A DNA stretch of 5,527 nucleotides from Smithella sp. ME-1 (GTDB lineage Bacteria > Desulfobacterota > Syntrophia > Syntrophales > Smithellaceae). Of this stretch, positions 1 to 5,527 are shown piece by piece (positions within the stretch are counted from its first letter, which is position 1; the number at the start of each line of letters is the position of its first letter). The notes below the pieces were generated by a model. The model did not search any database. It had not been told where the DNA came from and saw only the letters and a list, made by a program, of their open reading frames with translations. The translations under genes and the position numbers were made by a program. The stretch covers positions 1-5,527 of the forward strand of contig AWGX01000259.1 in NCBI GenBank assembly GCA_000495415.1, given 5' to 3'.

Positions 1-459
1 GTGGGCGTTAACGTTGGCATATCTGGCCCCGGCATTATTAAGAAAATAAGACTGGGTGAAAATGGTCCGAAATTGGAAGGAGAGTTTTCTCACTCTGATT
101 TTCATCGAATTACCACGCACATAGTTTTTAGTCATCGGGGGAAAAATCTTATTGGTGTAAGCGGTTATCCAGATAAGGTATTTTTGATTGACGCTGCCAC
201 GATGAAGCTTTATAAAATTATTAAATTGGAACAGGGAGAAAAGGTTGATGTTACAGATTCTCCTCATCTTTGCAGTCAGGACAGTTATGGTATAATCGCA
301 TCGAAAGATGGTGAAGCCGTTGTTGTTTCCGGTACTGGTTTTGTCAGTGCTGCTCTAATAGAAGAAGGGGAAATTTCTTTTTCAAAAAAAATCAACGGAT
401 ATGACTCCAACTCTTGCTTTACAGGACATGTCGGCCTTTCCAATTATCTAAAGGAGTAG
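1..459 (+). CDS. C-terminal part of a beta-propeller-like protein, 5' end outside window
   Basis: This open frame runs from the first base of the window to a TAG and gives 152 residues. The GTG at position 1 is most likely an internal Val codon, since no ribosome site can be seen and the protein seems to start mid-fold. Residues 40-74 read like a propeller blade: a strand after HIVFSHRGK, a Gly/Ser turn, then VFLIDAATMKLYKII, the usual 'value, identifier, attribute' pattern of WD40/YVTN/quinoprotein-like repeats. A second strand-rich stretch is at 102-127 (GEAVVVSGTGF). No catalytic motif, signal peptide or membrane helix is visible in this part. It is joined to the chorismatase-like gene with only one base between, and its last Lys-Glu codons carry that gene's Shine-Dalgarno site, so the two are very probably co-translated. 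I do not recognise the family; a propeller of the DUF1513 or amine-dehydrogenase-beta type is a guess. Confidence 0.6.
   Translation: MGVNVGISGPGIIKKIRLGENGPKLEGEFSHSDFHRITTHIVFSHRGKNLIGVSGYPDKVFLIDAATMKLYKIIKLEQGEKVDVTDSPHLCSQDSYGIIASKDGEAVVVSGTGFVSAALIEEGEISFSKKINGYDSNSCFTGHVGLSNYLKE
451..456 (+). promoter_or_regulatory. Shine-Dalgarno site of the chorismatase-like gene, inside the upstream gene
   Basis: AAGGAG lies within the last two sense codons of the upstream gene and ends four bases before the ATG at 461. It fixes that ATG as the start and suggests translational coupling, because a ribosome ending at 457-459 stops on top of this site. Confidence 0.7.
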
Positions 460-460
460 A

Positions 461-1516
461 ATGAAATCTGATTTAATCTTACAGGAGGATGGTTTTTGTC
501 TTCAATTTATTAGCGGCGACGACGATGTTTATAAGGTAGGCTCTCCCGTACGTGAAGAGTTGATTGCCGATGAGAACGTATACGTTTTACAGGAAATGAT
601 TATTGTTCCTCCTCCCATGATTAACGAGGCAAATAAATTTTTAGCGATGTCTGTTGCTCCACAACGATGCAACAGGCCTTTGATTCTTATTGGCCATAGC
701 GACCTTCCAGTCCAATATGCGGCAGTTATAGCAAAGAAACAAAAAAATAAAACTATTGTTGTAAAAAACGATACGGGAATCAAAATTGTAACAGACAAAA
801 TAAATCTTTTATACAGTGCGCCCATATTGTGCAGGAAAATAAAAGACGATAATATTTTTATTGATGCATTCTTTCGGATAAGTGAAATTCTTGATCTCTT
901 CCAAATGAAGGAATCGGAAATCGCCCGCACCTGGCTGTTTATGAGGGATATCTTAAACGATTATGAAGCAATGAATACCGCCAGGGAAAAGTTCTTTGCC
1001 AAATGGCATACGGCTGCCAGTCATTTCCTGCCGGCAAGTACCGGAATTCAAAACCGCATGGCCGGTAACGAAATACTGGCATTTGAATTTTGTGCTTTTT
1101 CCGGGAATAGTGTTGTTATCAGACAAGTATCGTCACCGTTACAAAATGAACCTACTAATTACGGCAAATTATTCAGCCGTGCTGTGATTATCGAATTTCC
1201 CCGATCCAAATTATTATTTATCAGTGGCACTGCCTCGATAGACAAGACAGGGACATCCGTTTATGTGGGAGATTTCAAGGGGCAAATGGAATTTACGCTG
1301 GAGATAATATCAGCAATTATGAGACAATTTCGTTGCGATTTTTCTAATATTGTTCAGGCAGCAATATATCTCAAGAGAGAAAAAGACATGAATCAGTGCT
1401 TGAACATAATCGATCATGCTGGTTTTCCCCGCGACAGATCACTGTTTCAGGTGGGAGTTGATGTATGCAGGGATGATCTTTTATGCGAAATTGAAGCAAC
1501 GGCAATAATTACGTAA
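461..1516 (+). CDS. chorismatase-like protein (FkbO/Hyg5 type, RidA-like C-terminal domain)
   Basis: The 351 residues match in length and layout the chorismatase family (FkbO, Hyg5, XanB2 relatives), which hydrolyse chorismate to pyruvate plus a dihydroxycyclohexadienoate or a 3- or 4-hydroxybenzoate. Family-like signatures visible are ARTWLFMRDILNDYEAMN at 155-172, FLPASTGIQ at 189-197, YGKLFSRA at 234-241, LLFISGTASIDKTG at 251-264, a GDFKGQMEFTLE stretch at 270-281, and the C-terminal CEIEATA at 342-348. The last region holds Glu343 and Glu345, and in the family a conserved Glu close to the C-terminus is catalytic. Residues from about 245 to the end have the RidA/YjgF-like pattern. There is no signal peptide, so it should be cytosolic. 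The start is the ATG after AAGGAG. Subtype, and thus product, cannot be read from the motifs. The next genes are ligases, which fits a role in supplying a starter acid. An inactive RidA-like relative remains possible. Confidence 0.8.
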   Translation: MKSDLILQEDGFCLQFISGDDDVYKVGSPVREELIADENVYVLQEMIIVPPPMINEANKFLAMSVAPQRCNRPLILIGHSDLPVQYAAVIAKKQKNKTIVVKNDTGIKIVTDKINLLYSAPILCRKIKDDNIFIDAFFRISEILDLFQMKESEIARTWLFMRDILNDYEAMNTAREKFFAKWHTAASHFLPASTGIQNRMAGNEILAFEFCAFSGNSVVIRQVSSPLQNEPTNYGKLFSRAVIIEFPRSKLLFISGTASIDKTGTSVYVGDFKGQMEFTLEIISAIMRQFRCDFSNIVQAAIYLKREKDMNQCLNIIDHAGFPRDRSLFQVGVDVCRDDLLCEIEATAIIT

Positions 1517-1548
1517 TCTTAATTAATCCGCTGGAGTTATAATTTGAC

Positions 1549-3426
1549 ATGGATGATATTTTTAAACAGGTTACGGCGAAACTTAAGAGTTCCGTCCCCA
1601 TCCCGATTAGATGTGTAGTGGCAAATGTTTATCGTAAAAGACTTAATCACGTTACTTTTATTGGGATTACGGGGAGTGCTGGAAAGACAACAACGAAAGA
1701 CATGACAGCATCCATTCTCGGTGAGTTTGCTCCCTGTAAGAAAACGAATTTATCTTGCAATACTTTGCAGGCTATTCCCGCTACAATTTGGTATACACGA
1801 AAATCTCACCGCTACTGCGTTGCGGAATTATCCGCTTACGGCCCCAATACTTTGGAAGAATCGGTCAGAATTTTCAGACCGGACATTGCGGTTATAACTT
1901 GCATTGGACGAGACCATTATGCCGCCTATAAGAGTATGGATGCGCTCGCGGCAGAAAAGGAGAAAATTGTTTCATGGTTATCGCCCCATGGCACAGCAAT
2001 ATTAAACATTGATGATCCGCTGGTTAGGACGATCGGAGAACGCTGCAATAGACGAATCGTTTGGTTTGGGGAAAGTGCCGGAGCTGAACTGCGCTTGATT
2101 GAGGCTCGTTCCTGCTGGCCGAACCCTTTACTTTTGCTTTTAGAATATCGTGGTAAGACTTACGAAATACGAACACAGTTGCACGGAACGCATATGGTGG
2201 TTTCTGTTATGGCGTCACTTGCTGTTGCTTTGGTTGCTGATCTGCCATTGGGAAAAGCGATTTCGGCTTTGGAACGGTTTCAACCTGTCGAGGGACGTAT
2301 GCAGCCAAAGGTTAGCAATGATGGAGTTGTGTTTATAAGGGATGATTGGAAAGCTCCTTACTGGTCAATTAACGAGCCGCTGAAATTTCTTAAAGAGGCG
2401 AACGCCAAAAGAAAAATAGTCATACTGGGCACGATTTCTGACGGTTCAGGAGATTATGGTCCGAAGTACAAGAATATTTTAAAAACATGCCGGGAATTCG
2501 CTGATTCTGTTGTTTTTATTGGCACTCACGCGCTCCGGGCGTTAAGGGGGAGGAATAAAAATGATAATTTTGCAAGAGGATTTCTTAATATTCGAAACGC
2601 AGCTGAATTTCTGCGCCACGAATTAAGACATGGTGATTTAGTGCTTGTAAAAGGTACGAATCAACAAGATCATCTGGTCAGGCTTGTTCTTGACAGGGAC
2701 AAACCAGTTAAATGCTGGACAAACCAATGTGTTTCACAGTCGTATTGCAGTAAGTGTCCAAAACTTTACAAACCGGATCAATACAAATCCTTTAATGTGT
2801 CAATCAATTCTCAAAATTGTTCGGAGGTTCCTGTGATTGTGGGACTGGGCAATCCGGGCTTACGTTATTACCATACACCGCATAATGTCGGTTACCGTGT
2901 TCTCGATAAACTAGCCAAATCAGCAGGTGGCACATGGAAGAAATACTCCGAAGGAATAGCATGTACCGTTAAAATATACGGTAAGACTGTTCACTTATTT
3001 AAACCGGGCACGGCCATGAACGTCAGCGGGATTATGGTTCAACGTTTTTTGGAACGGACAGGAAGCAACATAAAAAATTGTATTATTGTTCACGAGGATA
3101 TTAAGCTTTCTTTCGGCGATATGCGATTCAAATCACAGGGTGGAGATGCCGGACATAAGGGGATGAGGTCAGTACTTTCGATTTTTGATACCGAAGATAT
3201 AATCAGAATTCGCCTTGGAGTAAAAGGATTTGATAATACACGTGACGCAAAGTGGTTTGATTTCGGAATACGTAATGATTCGCGTAAACAGAAGCAGATT
3301 GTTCTTACAAAATTTTCAAAAAAAGAAGAAGAACGCCTAAAGCCTGTAATCGAACAGGCAGTGGATGTTCTAAGAAATCATATAAAAAAACAGTTGGGAG
3401 ATAAATCCGCGGAAAAGATGACTTAG
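1549..3426 (+). CDS. MurF-like Mur ligase fused to a peptidyl-tRNA hydrolase domain
   Basis: This is a 625-residue fusion. Residues 1-384 are a Mur ligase: ATP loop GITGSAGKTTTK at 39-50, Glu93 in AELSAYGPN, CIGRDH at 118-123, AAEKEKI at 134-140 with Lys137 as the probable carbamylated lysine, NIDDP at 153-157, EGRM at 248-251, and GDLVLVKGT at 362-370. The family joins an amino acid or peptide to a carboxylate through an acyl phosphate. The P-loop is at residue 42 rather than about 110, so MurF's N-terminal UDP-substrate domain is absent. Residues 385-405 hold Cys389, 394, 400 and 403, a possible metal site. Residues 427-615 are a complete Pth domain: GLGNPG 432-437, HNVG 445-448, MNVSG 490-494, HED 515-517, GHKG 535-538. 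Pth normally cleaves the ester of peptidyl-tRNA. ATG 1549 is the first start after an in-frame TAA at 1540-1542; its GGAG is 12 bases away, a long gap. Domain calls are strong; substrates are unknown. Confidence 0.9.
   Translation: MDDIFKQVTAKLKSSVPIPIRCVVANVYRKRLNHVTFIGITGSAGKTTTKDMTASILGEFAPCKKTNLSCNTLQAIPATIWYTRKSHRYCVAELSAYGPNTLEESVRIFRPDIAVITCIGRDHYAAYKSMDALAAEKEKIVSWLSPHGTAILNIDDPLVRTIGERCNRRIVWFGESAGAELRLIEARSCWPNPLLLLLEYRGKTYEIRTQLHGTHMVVSVMASLAVALVADLPLGKAISALERFQPVEGRMQPKVSNDGVVFIRDDWKAPYWSINEPLKFLKEANAKRKIVILGTISDGSGDYGPKYKNILKTCREFADSVVFIGTHALRALRGRNKNDNFARGFLNIRNAAEFLRHELRHGDLVLVKGTNQQDHLVRLVLDRDKPVKCWTNQCVSQSYCSKCPKLYKPDQYKSFNVSINSQNCSEVPVIVGLGNPGLRYYHTPHNVGYRVLDKLAKSAGGTWKKYSEGIACTVKIYGKTVHLFKPGTAMNVSGIMVQRFLERTGSNIKNCIIVHEDIKLSFGDMRFKSQGGDAGHKGMRSVLSIFDTEDIIRIRLGVKGFDNTRDAKWFDFGIRNDSRKQKQIVLTKFSKKEEERLKPVIEQAVDVLRNHIKKQLGDKSAEKMT
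2823..2835 (+). promoter_or_regulatory. possible internal ribosome site and GTG start for a free Pth protein
   Basis: GGAGG at 2823-2827 is followed after five bases by an in-frame GTG at 2833-2835, codon 429 of the fusion. Starting there would give a 197-residue protein opening directly with the Pth strand IVGLGNPG, close to the usual size of a stand-alone Pth. The site may be active, or may be a remnant of a once separate gene that became joined to the Mur ligase; a chance match in Glu-Val codons is also possible. Confidence 0.45.
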
Positions 3427-3548
3427 AGATGAAAAATAAAAAATAATAGCATCATTAAACAATATTCACAGCATCTGCTGAGAGGATTTTTTATATGGCT
3501 GGCATGAGTATTTGCTTTTGAAAATATTTTTTTAATCGGAGTTGCATT
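3427..3548 (+). other. AT-rich intergenic gap, the longest in the window
   Basis: These 122 bases separate the fusion gene from the ATP-grasp gene. They hold long A and T runs, a small inverted repeat CAGCA-TC-TGCTG at 3469-3480 followed after six bases by six T residues (3487-3492), and an eight-codon reading frame (3495-3521, MAGMSICF) behind a GAGAGG purine run. The hairpin has room for only four or five base pairs, too weak to call a terminator. No -35/-10 pair with proper spacing stands out. It may carry an internal promoter or an mRNA processing site, but I cannot support either. Confidence 0.4.
3537..3541 (+). promoter_or_regulatory. Shine-Dalgarno site deciding a GTG start for the ATP-grasp gene
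   Basis: CGGAG ends seven bases before the GTG at 3549. The next in-frame ATG, at 3612 (codon 22), has no purine-rich site before it and would remove part of the N-terminal domain, so the GTG is preferred. Confidence 0.6.
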
Positions 3549-4742
3549 GTGAATCCCGCGCTTCAAACTTCAAGAACGTTTAGTTCCATTTACGGCAAAG
3601 ATTTTATTTTTATGGCGCGTACCTCGCCCAATTCGACGCGCTGGCAACCTCAGGGTGAAATGGTGCTGGACATAATGACGGCTACCATGCTGACGATTCT
3701 TGGTGATATGCCGATTGTATGTGCCGCGTCGGTATCCACACCTGAAGCCTTGAGTCTTTTGCGTGATGCTGGTATGCAGATTACGTATGAAATACATCGT
3801 TATTTCGATGTGGCCGACTATATGAGAATACTCCAAAAGTTTAGCGCCGATGGGCGTAAGATAGTGACGCAGCACGTTCATCCGCTCTCTGAAATACCTC
3901 ATGAATGCTGTTGGATTGCTCCTTTTGTTTTGTCCTTCGTGAACAACAAGGCGAATCTTGGAAAACTCGTTCCTAATGAAAATATTCCCTCACGTAATAT
4001 TTTGTTCGCAAAACAGATATCCTGCGTTAACAGATCATGGCGACTTCCGTTTGTTATCAAGGCGGCTACGGATGAAACGACGGGCGGTGGTGTTGATGTT
4101 TGCATATGTCGCGACGGCAACGATATCCAAAAGGCCTCTGAATATTTCAAAAACTGCCGAGAAGTGGTGATTGAGGAATATCTGGATATTCGAAGGAATC
4201 TTTGCCTCCATTATTGCGTGACAGAAGATGGCGAAATTGACTATCTGGGATTCACCGAACAGGTCAGCGACGAGCAGGGCATCTACCGCGGCAACTGGAT
4301 TGAGGTCGGTGATGAATGTTCCTTAGAGGCAGTTGATATTGGAACATCGATCGTTCGTTTCGCTTATAAACAAGGATATTACGGTGTCTTGGGAATAGAC
4401 ATGGCTGTGCTGGAAGACGGGCATTGCAAAGTATTTGATTTGAACTTCCGCGGTAACGGTTCTTTGCCGGCGCTGCTTTACTCTGAGAGTGTTCATAGAC
4501 GTTATCGAAAACCGGTAATTCGCTTGCGCCGCCTGACAGGTAGAGGTAATTACCGGGATATGCTAAATGCCGTGTATCGAGCGATGGCTAAAGGTATTTT
4601 ACTGCCTTTGGGCAGTTGCAACCCGGAGGCTGGACCATATATCAATCAACGTCCACTTGTGAACGGAATGATTCTCGGTGAGACACGTCAGGAAGTTTTG
4701 GAAAATGAGTGCGAGCTGGTTTCCATGGGACTGAATATTTAA
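3549..4742 (+). CDS. ATP-grasp ligase, amide-bond forming
   Basis: The 397 residues show the ATP-grasp layout. Residues about 17-115 form an alpha/beta pre-ATP-grasp domain. The stretch SFVNNKANLGKLVP at 129-142 matches the usual N-x-K-x-x-L start of the central domain. LPFVIKAATDETTGGGVDV at 166-184 holds the ATP-binding Lys171 and the glycine-rich loop 179-181. VVIEEYL at 206-212 is the hinge that contacts adenine. GVLGIDMAV at 279-287 and VFDLNFRGNGS at 295-305 supply the metal ligands Asp284, Asp297 and Asn299, with Asp where many relatives have Glu. Such enzymes couple a carboxylate to an amine through an acyl phosphate. The start is a GTG with CGGAG seven bases upstream. No signal peptide or membrane segment is visible. 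Standing beside a Mur ligase, it recalls cyanophycin synthetase, in which both folds sit in one chain. Acid and amine substrates cannot be read from the sequence. Confidence 0.85.
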   Translation: MNPALQTSRTFSSIYGKDFIFMARTSPNSTRWQPQGEMVLDIMTATMLTILGDMPIVCAASVSTPEALSLLRDAGMQITYEIHRYFDVADYMRILQKFSADGRKIVTQHVHPLSEIPHECCWIAPFVLSFVNNKANLGKLVPNENIPSRNILFAKQISCVNRSWRLPFVIKAATDETTGGGVDVCICRDGNDIQKASEYFKNCREVVIEEYLDIRRNLCLHYCVTEDGEIDYLGFTEQVSDEQGIYRGNWIEVGDECSLEAVDIGTSIVRFAYKQGYYGVLGIDMAVLEDGHCKVFDLNFRGNGSLPALLYSESVHRRYRKPVIRLRRLTGRGNYRDMLNAVYRAMAKGILLPLGSCNPEAGPYINQRPLVNGMILGETRQEVLENECELVSMGLNI

Positions 4743-4778
4743 AATGGAAAGGATTGCGCGAAAGCGTGAAGAAGAAAA

Positions 4779-5527
4779 ATGACAATGTTTAGTGAAGTAA
4801 TCAGGCAATATGGTTTTTGGTTTGTCGATGCCTTGGGTGGCGGATATGTCGGTCAATATGTTGCAGATTTAGAAAAGAAACTGCAAGGAGATTTTGACAC
4901 CTCATCCGACGATCTGCGAAAACTTCTAGATCATGCCGTTAATAGCACCGATTTCTACGGTAAATATAGGGGTTATTCAGGCATCAAAGACTTCCCGATA
5001 ATTAAAAAGAATCTGGTCAAGGAAAAATATAATCAGTTTATTTCATCGGACTATAAAAACAGACGATTGTATAAAGTGCAGACCAGCGGCTCCACCGGTG
5101 AACGTTTTACAATGCTGCAGGACAAACAAAAAAGAAAGAGAGTTGTCGCTGAATTGATATATTTTTTGAACCAATGCGGCTTTAGACTGGGTTATCGTCA
5201 TATATATGCCAGGGTCTGGCACAGTGACAATGATAAAACAAAACTGACATTTATGATGCATAACACTATTAAATTTGATTGTTCTTGTTTGTCCGACAAA
5301 TCGCTGGATAAATTCTATCAACTACTGAGCAAAGATACGTCCATAAAATGTATTACCGGTTATGCAACTGCTCTTGCAGCTATTGTATTATATTTTGATA
5401 GAAAAGGATATACACCAGATATGTTCAATATCAAAGTGATAGTAAGCGGGGCTGAACGCTTAGAACCGAAAGTCAAGGATATGCTCAAAAAAGTGTTCGG
5501 TTGCACGGTTGTATCAAGATATGCCAA
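4779..5527 (+). CDS. PaaK/CapK-like adenylate-forming enzyme, 3' end outside window
   Basis: The frame stays open for 249 codons to the right edge; the family is usually about 430-450 residues, so a little over half is present. The phosphate-binding loop TSGSTGERF is at 102-110, the hallmark of phenylacetate-CoA ligase, coenzyme F390 synthetase and CapK-type proteins. Further family-like stretches are the N-terminal LLDHAVNSTDFY at 49-60, FPIIKKNLVKE at 72-82, CITGYATALAAIV at 191-203, and VSGAERLEPKVKDMLKKVFG at 222-241, leading to the SRYA segment where the family has its Y-G-x-T/S-E motif. It should activate a carboxylic acid as acyl-adenylate, perhaps passing it to CoA, a carrier protein or an amine. 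ATG 4779 is the first start after an in-frame TGA at 4767-4769; ATG 4785 is an alternative, and both have only a weak GAAGAA site. The gene follows the ATP-grasp gene by 36 bases. The chorismatase product is an attractive substrate, but this is inference. Confidence 0.85.
   Translation, partial: MTMFSEVIRQYGFWFVDALGGGYVGQYVADLEKKLQGDFDTSSDDLRKLLDHAVNSTDFYGKYRGYSGIKDFPIIKKNLVKEKYNQFISSDYKNRRLYKVQTSGSTGERFTMLQDKQKRKRVVAELIYFLNQCGFRLGYRHIYARVWHSDNDKTKLTFMMHNTIKFDCSCLSDKSLDKFYQLLSKDTSIKCITGYATALAAIVLYFDRKGYTPDMFNIKVIVSGAERLEPKVKDMLKKVFGCTVVSRYA

Noticed and set aside
483..491. Perfect AGGAGG followed by ATG near the start of the chorismatase-like gene
   Set aside because: The ATG abuts the site with no spacer and is out of frame with the gene, and no in-frame start follows at a proper distance; it is best explained by the Gln-Glu-Asp codons.
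529..930. Minus-strand open frame of 133 residues inside the chorismatase-like gene
   Set aside because: It lies wholly against a gene with clear family motifs and has no recognisable motif of its own; it is a shadow frame.
1538..1549. TATAAT followed by TTGACA just before the Mur-Pth gene
   Set aside because: The two hexamers are in the wrong order and no matching partner lies at about 17 bases from either, so I do not call a promoter.
3469..3492. Hairpin and T-run resembling a rho-independent terminator
   Set aside because: The stem is only four or five pairs with a very small loop and is separated from the T-run by six bases; too weak to support termination.
3570..4150. Two minus-strand open frames opposite the ATP-grasp gene
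   Set aside because: The + strand shows the ATP-grasp motifs throughout this stretch, and the antisense peptides show no domain pattern.
4599..5321. Minus-strand open frames across the end of the ATP-grasp gene and the start of the adenylating enzyme
   Set aside because: They overlap coding sequence with strong motifs, including TSGSTGERF, and have no support of their own.

Overview
The window is a compact, AT-leaning bacterial segment with every convincing gene on the + strand. There are five genes, the first cut by the left edge and the last by the right edge, separated by 1, 32, 122 and 36 bases, so they probably form one operon or two tightly linked ones. I see no rRNA, tRNA, insertion sequence, CRISPR array or strong terminator. 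Shine-Dalgarno sites and GTG/ATG starts are typical bacterial. Nothing allows a confident species call: it is a moderately low-GC bacterium with a specialised-metabolism locus.

Layout: (1) the C-terminal end of a protein with beta-propeller-like strands (1-459); (2) a chorismatase-like protein of the FkbO/Hyg5 type with a RidA-like C-terminal fold (461-1516); (3) a 625-residue fusion of a MurF-like Mur ligase, a four-cysteine linker and a complete peptidyl-tRNA hydrolase (Pth) domain (1549-3426); (4) an ATP-grasp ligase (3549-4742); (5) the N-terminal part of a PaaK/CapK-type adenylate-forming enzyme (4779 to the right edge).

Inferred joint role: the chorismatase-like enzyme would supply a chorismate-derived (hydroxy)aryl or cyclohexadiene acid, the PaaK/CapK-like enzyme would activate a carboxylic acid as acyl-adenylate or thioester, and the ATP-grasp and Mur ligase would build amide bonds, as the same two folds do within one chain in cyanophycin synthetase. 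That is the outline of an NRPS-independent aryl-peptide or amide pathway. The Pth domain on the Mur ligase is the most unusual part. It keeps the catalytic His and two substrate-positioning Asn residues but has Glu for the Asp partner and Lys for a third conserved Asn, so it may be a tRNA- or ester-linked-intermediate hydrolase, a resistance or self-protection element, or a repurposed binding domain. An in-frame GGAGG plus GTG just before the Pth domain could also give a free Pth protein from the same message.
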